From NCBI RefSeq assembly GCF_022664455.2, contig NZ_JAKRKC020000003.1, positions 62,001 to 126,000 on the forward strand: a stretch of 64,000 nucleotides of DNA. Direction: 5' to 3'. A program made the translations under genes and the position numbers. Source of the DNA: Actinomadura luzonensis (lineage in GTDB: Bacteria > Actinomycetota > Actinomycetes > Streptosporangiales > Streptosporangiaceae). The notes beneath the pieces were generated by a model that saw only the letters and a list, made by a program, of their open reading frames with translations, did no database searches and was not told where the DNA came from. Of this stretch, positions 56,807 through 64,000 are shown piece by piece; position 1 is the stretch's first letter; every line of letters starts with the position of its first letter.

Positions 56807-57805
56807 TCAGCCCTCCAGGACGGTGACGAGGTTGTGCTGCAGGCAGGGGCCGCCGGCGGCGTGCGCGACGGTCCGGTGGTTGCGGCCGTCGAGGATGCGC
56901 TGGGCGGCCTCGCCGATGCGGATGAGGCCGGTGGCCATGACGGGGTTGGCGGCGAGCGGGCCGCCGGAGGGGTTGATCACGGTGTCGCCGGTCAGCTCCA
57001 GCGCCTCGCGCAGGATGATCTCCTCGTGCGCGAACTGGGCGTGCAGCTCGGCCACCTCGACGGGGCCCTTGCCGACCCCCGCGGCTCGTGCGGCATCGGC
57101 CGCGGAGGCCGACCGGGCGAGGTCTCGCATACCCAGGTAGTGGGGTTCTATGCGGTGCGCGAGGCCGCTGATCCAGGCGGGGCTGGAGGTGAGGCGGGTG
57201 GCGAGGTCGCCGGCGGCCAGCACGACCGCGGCGGCGCCGTCGGTGACGGGCGGCGCGACCAGGCCGTCGTCGCCTTCGGGGTCGGGCAGGTCCAGCGCGT
57301 ACGGGTTCGCCCGCCCGTCGGCCCGGCTGCGGCGGACGATCTCGGCCAGCTCCTCGCGCTCCGCGCCGAGCGCGGACGCCTGCAGGCCCGCGTAGGAGAG
57401 CTGGTCGAGGCCGAGCGGGGCCAGGTAGTACGGGTCGAGCTGGAGCGTCATGATGGTGCGCAGGTCGCCGAGGGACGACTTGCCGAACCCGTACACCAGG
57501 GCCGAGTCCAGGTCGCCGTGCTGGAGGCGCACCCATGCCTCGTACAGGGCCCAGGCGGCGTCCATCTCGACGTGGCTCTCGGAGATCGGCGGCCAAGCGC
57601 CGAGGGCGTCCAGCGCCGAGACAAACGAGAACGGCGCGCCGGCCAGGTAGTCGCAGCTCCCTGAGCAGGTGAAGCCGAAGCGGCGGAGCCCGGTGCGCTC
57701 CTTGACCTCGTTGATGACGGGCAGGATCAGCTCGGGCTCGCTGAGCCCGGTGTCGTGGCCGGTGTGCCGCGTCTGCGCGAACGCGACGATCGCTACCTCT
57801 CTCAT
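56807..57805 (-). CDS. Thiolase-like (Ltp-type) protein
   Basis: A 332-residue thiolase-fold protein, shorter than classical thiolases. It has VAIVAFAQTRHTG at the start, FTCSGSCDYLAGAPFSFVSALDAL near 49-69 and ILREALELTGDTVINPSGGPLAANPVMATGLIRIGEAAQRIL toward the end (NPSGGPLAANPVMATG is a family signature). The final segment HAAGGPCLQHN carries a cysteine and glycine-rich turn. The ATG at 57805 overlaps the DUF35 stop (ATGA). Together with the neighbouring thiolase and DUF35 protein it probably forms one heteromeric complex that acts on acyl-CoA esters. Confidence 0.87.
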   Translation of the reverse strand: MREVAIVAFAQTRHTGHDTGLSEPELILPVINEVKERTGLRRFGFTCSGSCDYLAGAPFSFVSALDALGAWPPISESHVEMDAAWALYEAWVRLQHGDLDSALVYGFGKSSLGDLRTIMTLQLDPYYLAPLGLDQLSYAGLQASALGAEREELAEIVRRSRADGRANPYALDLPDPEGDDGLVAPPVTDGAAAVVLAAGDLATRLTSSPAWISGLAHRIEPHYLGMRDLARSASAADAARAAGVGKGPVEVAELHAQFAHEEIILREALELTGDTVINPSGGPLAANPVMATGLIRIGEAAQRILDGRNHRTVAHAAGGPCLQHNLVTVLEG

Positions 57806-58701
57806 GACAGCTCCACGTCGGGCTCGCCGGTGGGGGCGAACCAGCGGATGTTCGCCATGGACGCCGTGCGCTCGCTCTCGGGCACCCACACGGCCTTGAC
57901 GCGCATGCCCTGCCGCACCTCGTGCGCGGGCACGTCCGCGACCAGCGCGATCATCGGGATGTCGGCCCCGTCGAGCAGGATGTACGCCGACACGAAGGGC
58001 ACTTCGGGGGCGCGCGGGTCGGGCAGGTTGTTGATGGCGAACGTGGTGATCGTCCCGGTGTCGGGAAGTTCGCGGGTGTCCGCGATGATTCCTCCGCACT
58101 CGGGGCAGGACGCCCGGTACGGCACGTACACCTTCGCGCAGCGCTCGCAGCGCCCGCCGAGCAGCACGCCGCGCGCCACGCCCTCCAGGAAGACCCGCAG
58201 CGAGCCGCCGGCCTGGAGCCGGTACTCCGCGCGCACCGGCGAGACGATCTTGGTGACCTCGGGGGCGAAGTGCTCGATGTCGGTGATGTGGCCGGTGGGC
58301 CGGTCGCGCCAGACCGGCCACACCCGCATGCCGGTCTCCATCGCCTTGACGTTCTCGGCGGCCACCGCGTGCACCAGGGCCGTGTCCGCGCCGTCCAGCT
58401 CGATCAGCGCCCAGGCGAAGGGGCCGTCCAGCGGGTGGGCCGCCAGCGGCTCGGCCACCCACGTCCAGGCGGTGACCGTGCCGGCCGGGCCGACCTCGAC
58501 GTACTCGCCGGTGACGGGCTCGCCGGTGGCGGGGTCGTACTCCAGGGGCGGCACCAGCACGCGCCCCTCGGCGGTGCGCACGCCCACCAGGCGGCGGGCT
58601 CGCAGCTCGCTGAGGAAGCGGCCGACCACCGGCCCGGTCGTACGGGTATAGCCGCCGGGGAACTCCAGGACGTGCTGAGCGACCAGCGGATCAGATGGCA
58701 C
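57802..58701 (-). CDS. Tandem DUF35 (Zn-ribbon/OB-fold) protein
   Basis: A 299-residue protein with two DUF35 units. The C-terminal unit has an intact zinc ribbon, Cys185-x2-Cys188 and Cys199-x2-Cys202 (RCERCAKVYVPYRASCPECGG), and an OB-fold ending VKAVWVPE. The N-terminal unit has the OB-fold (TVTAWTWVAE, MRVWPVWRDRP) but its ribbon is gone (VRTAEGRVLVPP). DUF35 proteins partner with Ltp thiolases or hydratases in steroid side-chain degradation, and the adjacent thiolases fit that. It overlaps the acyl-CoA synthetase upstream by 11 bp and the thiolase downstream by 4 bp. Confidence 0.9.
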   Translation of the reverse strand: MPSDPLVAQHVLEFPGGYTRTTGPVVGRFLSELRARRLVGVRTAEGRVLVPPLEYDPATGEPVTGEYVEVGPAGTVTAWTWVAEPLAAHPLDGPFAWALIELDGADTALVHAVAAENVKAMETGMRVWPVWRDRPTGHITDIEHFAPEVTKIVSPVRAEYRLQAGGSLRVFLEGVARGVLLGGRCERCAKVYVPYRASCPECGGIIADTRELPDTGTITTFAINNLPDPRAPEVPFVSAYILLDGADIPMIALVADVPAHEVRQGMRVKAVWVPESERTASMANIRWFAPTGEPDVELS

Positions 58702-60241
58702 GGTCTCGTCCCTCCCAGTACGGGTCGCGGAGCTTGCGTTTGAGCAGCTTGCCGTTCGGCTCGCGGGGCATCTCGGCGATGAAGTCGACGGTCCTCGGCC
58801 ACTTCATCCTGGCCAGCCTGCCCTCCAGGGAGGCCAGCAGCTCGGCGGCCAGCTCGGGGCCCGGCTCGCAGCCGGGGGCGGGCTCGACGACGGCCTTGAT
58901 CTGCTCGCCCCACTCCTCGTCCGGGATGCCGAACACGGCCACGTCCGCCACCTTCGGGTGGATCATCAGCTCGTTCTCGATCTCGGCGGGGTAGATGTTC
59001 GCGCCGCCCGAGATGATCATGTCGGCCTTGCGGTCGCAGAGGTAGAGGAAGCCGTCCTCGTCGAGGTAGCCGACGTCGCCGACGGTGAAGAAGTCCTTGA
59101 GGCGGTTGGCGGCGGTCTTCTCCGGGTCGCCCTTGTACTCGAACGAGGCGCCCAGCATCTTCATGTAGATGGTGCCGGGAGTGCGGGTCGGCACCGGCTC
59201 GCCGTGCTCGTCCACGATCAGCAGCTCGCTGATCGGCCAGGCGTTGCCGACCGTGCCGGGGTGCGCCTTCCACGCCTCGGGCGTGGCGAGGGTGCCGCCG
59301 CCCTCGGTGGCCGCGTAGTACTCGTACACGCAGTCGCCCCACCACTCCAACATCGCCCATTTCACCGGGACGGGACAGGGGGCGGCGGCGTGGATCATCC
59401 ACTTCAGCGAGGACAGGTCGTACTTGTTCCGCGTCTCCTCCGGCAGCGCGAGCAGCCGCTTGAAGTGCGTCGGGACCATGTGCGAGCTGGTGACGCCGTG
59501 CCGCTCGCACAGGCGCAGCAGCTCCTCGGCGTCGAAGCGGTCCATGTAGACGAGCGTGTGGCCCATGTGCAGGGCGGTGCCGCCGAACTGGGTGACGGCG
59601 GTGTGGTAGCTCGGCGAGGTGACCAGGTGCGCGTTGGGGCGGCCCGGGGTGACGCCGAACAGGCCCAGCAGGAACGTCATCAGCTCGGCCGCGTCGTCCG
59701 GGTCGAGGCCGCTGAGCGGGCGGCGCACGCCCTTGGGCTTGCCGGTGGTGCCGGAGGTGTAGTGCATGGTCAGGCCGGCGGTGCGGCCGGGGGGCGCGGT
59801 GTCCGGGCGGCCGTCGGTCAGCTCCCGCACCGGCCGGAACCCGTCGGCGCTCTCCCCCAGCACGAAACGGCGCTCGGGGGCGATGGCCTCGGCCGCCCTG
59901 CCGCCCTCCGCCAGGAAACGCGGGTGGACGAAGAACGCCTTGGCCTCGCTGTCGGAGACGATGTAGGCGATCTCGGGCCCGGTGAGGTGCCAGTTGACCG
60001 GCGTGTAGTACCAACCGGCCTGAAGCGCGGCCAGGTAGAGCACCAGGCCGTCCGCCCCGTTCGGGGCCAGGCCGCAGACGCCGTCGCCCGGCTGGAGCCC
60101 TAGCTCGTCGCGCAGTCCGTGGACGAGCCGGTTCGCCCGGGCCAGGAGGTCGCCGGCCCGGTGCTCCGTACCGTCGGGGTCCACGGCCGCGATCCACCCG
60201 GGATCGGCCTGAGCGAGCCTCCAGAAACCGAGCGTGCCCAT
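58691..60241 (-). CDS. Acyl-CoA synthetase (AMP-forming)
   Basis: A 516-residue ligase, first gene of the operon. The P-loop is MHYTSGTTGKPKGV (about 159-172), the A5-type motif is YYAATEGGG, the A7 motif is VGDVGYLDEDGFLYLCDR, and the end is EPNGKLLKRKLRDPYWEGR with the catalytic Lys. It should activate a carboxylic acid with CoA. The ATG at 60241 has GAGGAG upstream. It is divergent from the crotonase gene across a 113-bp region with an AACAGGAACCTGTT palindrome. The family alone does not fix the substrate. Confidence 0.9.
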   Translation of the reverse strand: MGTLGFWRLAQADPGWIAAVDPDGTEHRAGDLLARANRLVHGLRDELGLQPGDGVCGLAPNGADGLVLYLAALQAGWYYTPVNWHLTGPEIAYIVSDSEAKAFFVHPRFLAEGGRAAEAIAPERRFVLGESADGFRPVRELTDGRPDTAPPGRTAGLTMHYTSGTTGKPKGVRRPLSGLDPDDAAELMTFLLGLFGVTPGRPNAHLVTSPSYHTAVTQFGGTALHMGHTLVYMDRFDAEELLRLCERHGVTSSHMVPTHFKRLLALPEETRNKYDLSSLKWMIHAAAPCPVPVKWAMLEWWGDCVYEYYAATEGGGTLATPEAWKAHPGTVGNAWPISELLIVDEHGEPVPTRTPGTIYMKMLGASFEYKGDPEKTAANRLKDFFTVGDVGYLDEDGFLYLCDRKADMIISGGANIYPAEIENELMIHPKVADVAVFGIPDEEWGEQIKAVVEPAPGCEPGPELAAELLASLEGRLARMKWPRTVDFIAEMPREPNGKLLKRKLRDPYWEGRDRAI

Positions 60242-60266
60242 ATGCGCTCCTCACGGCCTACGAAAA

Positions 60267-60282
60267 AACAGGAACCTGTTCT
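60267..60282. promoter_or_regulatory. KstR-like operator between the acyl-CoA synthetase operon and the crotonase
   Basis: AACAGGAACCTGTT (60267-60280) is a perfect palindrome. The overlapping GGAACCTGTTCT (60271-60282) fits the AGAACnnGTTCT type of the TetR-family regulator KstR that controls steroid catabolism in mycobacteria and relatives (family knowledge). It is placed to control both divergent transcripts. The regulator is not in this window. Confidence 0.55.
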
Positions 60283-60354
60283 CGTTTGCTGTCCGGAGCG
60301 TATCCTTGGGCGCACTGCGTAGCAAGCGCTTGATTCGACCTGATGGAGGCACCC

Positions 60355-61164
60355 GTGGAGCTCCTGCCGATCAGCACCCCCCACTGCCGGATCGAACGCG
60401 ACGGCCACGTCCTCATCGTCACCATGAACCGGCCCGAGGCCCGCAACGCGCTCTCCTCCGACATGCTGATCGGCCTCGCCTCGGCCTGGGCGTACGCGTC
60501 GGCGGAGCCCGGCGTCCGGGTCGCGATCCTGACCGGCGCCGAGGGCACGTTCTGCGCCGGCGCCGACCTCAAGGCCATGGGGCAGCCCTCCACCGACCCC
60601 GACGTCCAGGCCAGGGCCGCCACGATCCCGAATTTCCACTGGAAGGGCCTGCTCCGCGAGGACCTGCCCACCAAGCCGATCATCTGCGCCGTCGAGGGCC
60701 ACGCGGTCGCCGGCGGCACCGAGCTGCTGGTCGGCACCGACCTCCGGGTCGTCGCCGAGTCCGCCACCCTCGGCCTCTTCGAGGCCAAGCGCGCCCTGTT
60801 CCCGATGGGCGGCAGCGCCGTCCGCCTCCCCCGGCAGATCCCGTACTGCCACGCCATGGACCTCCTGCTGACCGGCCGCGCCGTCACGGCGGCCGAGGCC
60901 CTGGCGATGGGCCTGGTCAACCGCGTCGTCCCCGACGGCCAGGCGCTGGCCGTGGCCCGCGAGCTCGCCGACGACGTCGCCGCCTCCGGCCCGCTCGCCG
61001 TCCAGGCCATCCTCCGCACCTACCGCGACACCCTCGGCCTCGCCGAACCCGAGGCCCTGAAGGTCTCCGACGACCTGGGGTGGCCGGTCATCGGCTCCGA
61101 GGACGCCAAGGAGGGCACCCGCGCCTTCCGCGAGAAGCGCCCGGCCCACTACCAGGGCCACTGA
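60355..61164 (+). CDS. Enoyl-CoA hydratase/isomerase (crotonase) family protein
   Basis: A 269-residue crotonase. It has EARNALSSDML (27-37), the oxyanion-hole region TFCAGADLKAMG (62-73), VEGHAVAGGTELLVGTDLRV (about 109-128) and the C-terminal helix with EGTRAFREKR. The GTG at 60355 is favoured because GGAGG lies five nucleotides before it; the ATG at 60343 is too close to that site. It is divergent from the acyl-CoA synthetase/thiolase operon and would supply the hydration step of that pathway. The exact reaction is not predictable. Confidence 0.92.
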   Translation: MELLPISTPHCRIERDGHVLIVTMNRPEARNALSSDMLIGLASAWAYASAEPGVRVAILTGAEGTFCAGADLKAMGQPSTDPDVQARAATIPNFHWKGLLREDLPTKPIICAVEGHAVAGGTELLVGTDLRVVAESATLGLFEAKRALFPMGGSAVRLPRQIPYCHAMDLLLTGRAVTAAEALAMGLVNRVVPDGQALAVARELADDVAASGPLAVQAILRTYRDTLGLAEPEALKVSDDLGWPVIGSEDAKEGTRAFREKRPAHYQGH

Positions 61165-61167
61165 CGC

Positions 61168-61368
61168 TCACGGGCTCAGGCGTCGCAGCGGCGCGAAGTG
61201 CTCGGCGACCCAGCGGAGAGGGCCCCTGGTCCCGCCGTTCAGCAGCTCGATGACGGGCTCTCCGCGCGCCGGGTCCGTCTCGCCGGTGTCCAGCCACACC
61301 CGCCCCCGGCCGTCCGTCCACACCAGGATGACGCTCACCCGCGCCGCCCGGCATCGCTCCACGAGCAC
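61168..61368 (-). CDS. Small hypothetical protein overlapping the ATP-binding gene
   Basis: A 66-residue protein starting at GTG 61368, with GGAGG five nucleotides upstream. The sequence LVERCRAARVSVILVWTDGRG and LLNGGTRGPLRWVAEHFAPL reads like real protein and not like a shadow. It overlaps the end of the ATP-binding gene by 34 bp in another frame. It may be a separate coupled cistron, or the real C-terminus of that gene cut by a frameshift near 61370. No family is recognised. Confidence 0.5.
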   Translation of the reverse strand: MLVERCRAARVSVILVWTDGRGRVWLDTGETDPARGEPVIELLNGGTRGPLRWVAEHFAPLRRLSP

Positions 61369-61889
61369 TGCCACCTCCAGACCGCCGCCTGGTTCCGGAC
61401 GGCCGCCCGGATGAGGCCCTCCGGCGTCCCGGCCCGCACCTCCTGCGCGCATCCGTGACCGAGGGCGGACGGCGGCAGAGCCTCGCGGAGGCGGGCATGG
61501 TAGCCCTGTTCGTCCCGCCACGTGTCGTACAGCGGCAGTCGGGGGATCAGCGGCGGCTCAGCGGGCAGCTCAGCCCAGACCCGACGCGAACGGTCATCCC
61601 CCTCCGCCCCGAACCTCGTCGTCAACGCCGAGATCGCGGCCCACTCCCGGCCACCCGGACGGAGATGCCGAAAACGCGCCTCGACGCGCAGCACCGCGCT
61701 CGACGGAGCGGCGCTCATCGTGATCGGCTCTTTCGCGCACGCGCGACGAAGCGCACCGATCATGAGCTGCCTGACGAGGGTTTCGGCCTGGTCGGCGAGC
61801 CGCGGACAGCAGACGTCCGCGACGGCGCGAATCCAGCTACCGGCAGCGCCGATCGAGCCGATTGCAGCGGGAAAGCGTTGTTCATGCAT
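61335..61889 (-). CDS. Divergent ATP-binding (HATPase, RsbW-like) protein
   Basis: A 184-residue protein that keeps the outline of actinobacterial anti-sigma-like ATP-binding proteins: RFPAAIGSIGAAGSWIRAVAD at the start and WAAISALTTRFGAEGDDRSRRVWAELP in the middle, which resembles the closing strand of the HATPase_c_2 fold. The expected ATP-site glycine motifs (N-box and GGRGL) are not seen, so nucleotide binding is doubtful. The last ~50 residues (YDTWRDEQGYHARLREALPP) are extra. The ATG at 61889 follows TGGGAG. It is divergent from the GntR gene, a common arrangement in this group. Confidence 0.65.
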   Translation of the reverse strand: MHEQRFPAAIGSIGAAGSWIRAVADVCCPRLADQAETLVRQLMIGALRRACAKEPITMSAAPSSAVLRVEARFRHLRPGGREWAAISALTTRFGAEGDDRSRRVWAELPAEPPLIPRLPLYDTWRDEQGYHARLREALPPSALGHGCAQEVRAGTPEGLIRAAVRNQAAVWRWQCSWSDAGRRG

Positions 61890-61896
61890 GGTGCTC

Positions 61897-61960
61897 CCAG
61901 GTTGTGTAGCTGGTGACACTGCTTTCATGCTGGACCCAGCTTGTGAGCTGGTGGCACCGC
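61897..61960 (+). promoter_or_regulatory. Imperfect 25-bp direct repeat around the gntR start
   Basis: CCAGGTTGTGTAGCTGGTG (continuing ACACTGC, 61897-61922) is followed 13 bp later by CCAGCTTGTGAGCTGGTGG (continuing CACCGC, 61936-61960). The copies share CCAG-n-TTGTG-(n)AGCTGGTG-n-CAC-n-GC. The first overlaps the -10 GACACT and the second lies in the first codons of the gene if it starts at 61927. They may be two operator copies for the GntR protein. Confidence 0.45.
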
Positions 61961-62772
61961 CTGTCAAGCTGTTCGCCGTGGATCAGGACCGCCCGCTCTG
62001 GCAGCGGATCGTCGCCGAGCTACGCGAGAAGATCGCCACGGGCGAGCTCGCGCCGGGCGCGCGGCTGCCGTCCCGTCCGGAGATCATGCGCGCGTACGCG
62101 GTGTCGGACGCCGTGGCCAAGCAGGTCGCCCGGGTGCTCATCCAGGAGGGGCTGGCCGAGGCTCACTCCGGGTCCGGCACCTACGTGCGGGAACACCGCG
62201 ACCCGCAGAAGATGGTCCGGGCATGGCACCGGTCTGCGCCTTTCGACCCGACCGTGGATCCCGAGAAGCGTGAGCTCACGTGGGAGTACCGTTCACGGAC
62301 CGTGCAGGCTCCCGCCGACGTCCGCCGGCGCCTGCTGATGCCCGAGCCGCACGGCGACGAGGAGGACGCCGTCCGCACCGACTACGTCAGGAAGGCGAAC
62401 GGCGAACCGGTCGAGCTGTCGACGTCCTACGAGCCGCTGTCCCTGACGCGCGGCACCCCGATCGTCCTGCCCCAGGACGGCCTGCTGGCGGGGCGCGGCG
62501 TGGCCGCACGCATGGTGTCCATCGGGGTGGTGATCGACGACTGGCAGGAGGAGGTCGGCGTCCGCATCGGGACGGCCGAGGAGTGCGCGGCGTTGCGGCG
62601 GCCACCGGGCTCGTACGTGCTGACGATCGGCCGCACCCACTACGCGCAGGACCGCCCCGTCGAGACGTCCGACATCGTGCTGCCCGCCGAGCGGTTCCTC
62701 CTGGTCTACGGCGGCAAGATGCCCTCGCCGGGCGGCGACGGGCACCCGCCTACTGGTCGGCGGGCGCCGTGA
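61927..62772 (+). CDS. GntR family (HutC/UTRA type) transcriptional regulator
   Basis: A 281-residue regulator. The winged HTH is at about 20-85 (PLWQRIVAELREKIATGELAPGARLPSRPEIMRAYAVSD, then VARVLIQEGLAEAHSGSGTYV). A UTRA effector-binding domain follows (VRKANGEPVELSTSYEPLSL, TIGRTHYAQDRPVETSDIVLPAERF). The ATG at 61927 would give a leaderless message after GACACT, but GTG 61978 (VDQDRPLWQ) is a reasonable alternative and would leave the second direct repeat as an operator. The effector is probably a small sugar or amino compound, but it is unknown. It is divergent from the ATP-binding gene. Confidence 0.87.
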   Translation: MLDPACELVAPPVKLFAVDQDRPLWQRIVAELREKIATGELAPGARLPSRPEIMRAYAVSDAVAKQVARVLIQEGLAEAHSGSGTYVREHRDPQKMVRAWHRSAPFDPTVDPEKRELTWEYRSRTVQAPADVRRRLLMPEPHGDEEDAVRTDYVRKANGEPVELSTSYEPLSLTRGTPIVLPQDGLLAGRGVAARMVSIGVVIDDWQEEVGVRIGTAEECAALRRPPGSYVLTIGRTHYAQDRPVETSDIVLPAERFLLVYGGKMPSPGGDGHPPTGRRAP

Positions 62773-63601
62773 AGTGCTCGTGGCCCAGCACCGCCAGCAG
62801 CCGGATCTGGTCCTCCGCCGCGCTGCCCGGCGCGGGCGTGAGCACCAGGAGCGCCTGCGCCTGGTCCTCGGTGAACAGCGCCTGGCAGTCGACCTCGATC
62901 CGGCCCACCTCGGGGTGCACGAGCGTCTTGTGGTCGGCGAAGCGGCGGGCGACCTCGTGCCGCTCCCACAGGGCGCGGAACTCGGCGGACTCCGCGAGCA
63001 GCACCCCCACCAGCTCCGCCGCCCGCGACCGCGGCCCCGCCGCGCCGTACGCGGCGCGCAGGGACGCGACCAGGCTGCGCGCCTGGCGCTCGTGGTCCTC
63101 CGGCGGGTAGACGCGGCGGGCGGCCGGGTCGGTGAACCACCGGTACACGTCGCTGCGCGCCCAGCCGGTGCGCGTGGCCGGGTCGCCGAAGATCGCGACG
63201 GCCAGCCGGTTGGCCACCAGCACCTCGCCGAGCGAGGACAGGATGAGCGCCGGGCTGTCCTCCAGCCGGTCGAGGACGCGCAGCAGAGCGGGCGCGACGT
63301 GCGTGTCGGCGGGCGTGCGGCGCGGCACGTTGTGCCCGGCCAGGCGGTAGAGGTGGTCGCGCTCGTCGGCGGTCAGGCGCAGCGCCCGGGCCAGCGCGGC
63401 GAGCATCTGCTCGGACGGCTGCGGGCCGCGCTGCTGCTCCAGCCGCACGTAGTAGTCGGCCGACATGCCGGTCAGCGCCGCGACCTCCTCGCGCCGCAGC
63501 CCGGGCGTGCGACGGCGCGGGCCGGGCATCAGGCCGACGTCGGACGGGCGCAGCGCCTCACGGCGGCGGCGCAGGAAGTCGGCGAGGGCGGCGCGGTTCA
63601 T
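62750..63601 (-). CDS. XRE family regulator with MmyB-like ligand domain
   Basis: A 283-residue regulator. The N-terminal HTH is LGLRREEVAALTGMSADYYVRLEQQRG-like (about 35-60: PGLRREEVAALTGMS) with QPSEQMLAALARAL following. Residues ~100-283 form the MmyB-like domain (SPALILSSLGEVLVANRLAVAIFG, VYRWFTDPAARRVYPPEDHERQARSLVA, LVHPEVGRIEVDCQALF). The ATG at 63601 follows CACAAT (63614-63609) by seven nucleotides. It is divergent from a short-chain dehydrogenase gene, the usual target for this actinobacterial family. Confidence 0.92.
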   Translation of the reverse strand: MNRAALADFLRRRREALRPSDVGLMPGPRRRTPGLRREEVAALTGMSADYYVRLEQQRGPQPSEQMLAALARALRLTADERDHLYRLAGHNVPRRTPADTHVAPALLRVLDRLEDSPALILSSLGEVLVANRLAVAIFGDPATRTGWARSDVYRWFTDPAARRVYPPEDHERQARSLVASLRAAYGAAGPRSRAAELVGVLLAESAEFRALWERHEVARRFADHKTLVHPEVGRIEVDCQALFTEDQAQALLVLTPAPGSAAEDQIRLLAVLGHEHFTAPADQ

Positions 63602-63704
63602 GCCTCCCATTGTGGGACGTCACGGCAGGTGCCAGCCAGGGACCGCCGATCCCCCGATCCGCGGTGCCCTTCCGCGCCCGGCCCCGGGCCGCCAGGGTGG
63701 AGGC

Positions 63705-64000
63705 ATGAACATCGCGGGAAACACCGTCTTCATCCCCGGCGCGACGTCCGGGATAGGTCTCGCCCTCGCCGTCCGGCTGCGGGCGGCGGGCAACACCGTC
63801 GTCATCGGCGGGCGGCGTACCGACCTGCTGGAGCGCCTGGCCGCCGAGCACGGCTTCGGCACCGTCCGCATCGACACCGCCGACCCGGCGTCCATCACGG
63901 AGGCGACGGCCGACGTCGTCGCCCGCTACCCCGACCTGAACGTCCTGGTGGCGATGGCCGGCATCATGCGCGTCGAGGACTGGACCACGCCCGGCTTCCT
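63705..64000 (+). CDS. Short-chain dehydrogenase/reductase, 3' end outside the window
   Basis: The first 98 residues of an SDR oxidoreductase. The nucleotide-binding motif reads IPGATSGIGLALA (10-22), with Gly-x3-Gly-x-Gly preserved, then VVIGGRRTDLLERL (34-47) and the strand NVLVAMAGI (about 79-87), in which MAG replaces the usual NAG. The active-site Tyr/Lys lie beyond the edge. The ATG at 63705 has GGAGG close upstream. It is divergent from the XRE/MmyB regulator, which probably controls it. The substrate is unknown. Confidence 0.87.
   Translation, partial: MNIAGNTVFIPGATSGIGLALAVRLRAAGNTVVIGGRRTDLLERLAAEHGFGTVRIDTADPASITEATADVVARYPDLNVLVAMAGIMRVEDWTTPGF

Noticed and set aside
61168..61521. 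A longer minus-strand gene starting at 61521
   Set aside because: The first ~50 residues of that frame are Pro/Gly/Arg-rich and lie within the ATP-binding gene. The start at 61368, with a good GGAGG, fits better.

Overview
The window is very GC-rich DNA, packed with genes on both strands, of the kind found in Actinomycetota. Evidence is the strong third-position GC bias, many GTG starts, rare TTA codons, an F420-type oxidoreductase, a LAL-type LuxR regulator and many promoters that look leaderless. The gene repertoire would suit a Streptosporangiaceae genome such as Nonomuraea, but there is no rRNA or other marker, so the genus is a guess. I see no tRNA, rRNA, CRISPR array, prophage or insertion sequence. 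No stretch longer than 300 bases lacks a gene; the longest intergenic gap (40403-40669) looks regulatory.

Layout. 1-4131: a MarR/F420-oxidoreductase pair, a ribbon-helix-helix (RHH) regulator with a DUF4097 protein, and a MerR/GyrI-like pair. 4259-10151: two paralogous cupin-AraC regulators around a collagen-like membrane protein; the second is divergent from an NmrA-dehydrogenase fusion. 10162-15710: an OtnK-like sugar-acid kinase, a 920-residue LAL regulator and a LysE/TetR pair. 15719-20025: a D-amino-acid operon (D-aminoacylase, DSD1-like PLP enzyme, RidA, TIM-barrel-like protein). 20022-24202: a response regulator and a histidine kinase that reads in frame into a DUF4153/DUF4173 membrane protein. 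24275-29541: arylamine N-acetyltransferase, a tandem pseudokinase, small membrane proteins, SURF1/DUF3817 and a Baeyer-Villiger-type monooxygenase. 29531-36395: gamma-glutamyltransferase, a NarL-type two-component system, an HTH/Clp-N pair, a methyltransferase/VOC pair, a SHOCT protein and a TauE/cupredoxin protein whose 5' end looks frameshifted. 36461-42016: a Sel1-repeat protein, alanine dehydrogenase with an omega-aminotransferase, and an M20 dipeptidase. 42024-47327: NUDIX, methyltransferase, TetR/NTF2, ArsR, cysteine dioxygenase, LysR and LysE genes. 47429-54074: a large trypsin-like/NTPase/TPR gene that needs at least two reading-frame changes and has lost its catalytic residues. 54071-61164: an overlapping operon of two acyl-CoA synthetases, two thiolases and a DUF35 protein, divergent from a crotonase across a KstR-like site; this is probably steroid or branched acyl side-chain degradation. 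61168-64000: a degenerate ATP-binding protein, a GntR regulator, an XRE regulator and a truncated SDR gene.

The most notable items are the kinase-DUF4153 fusion with an embedded ribosome-binding site, the tandem pseudokinase, the decayed protease-NTPase-TPR gene, the 11-bp iterons at the RHH gene, and several clean palindromic operators. About twenty genes share one layout: a -10 hexamer ending 6-8 nt before the start codon.
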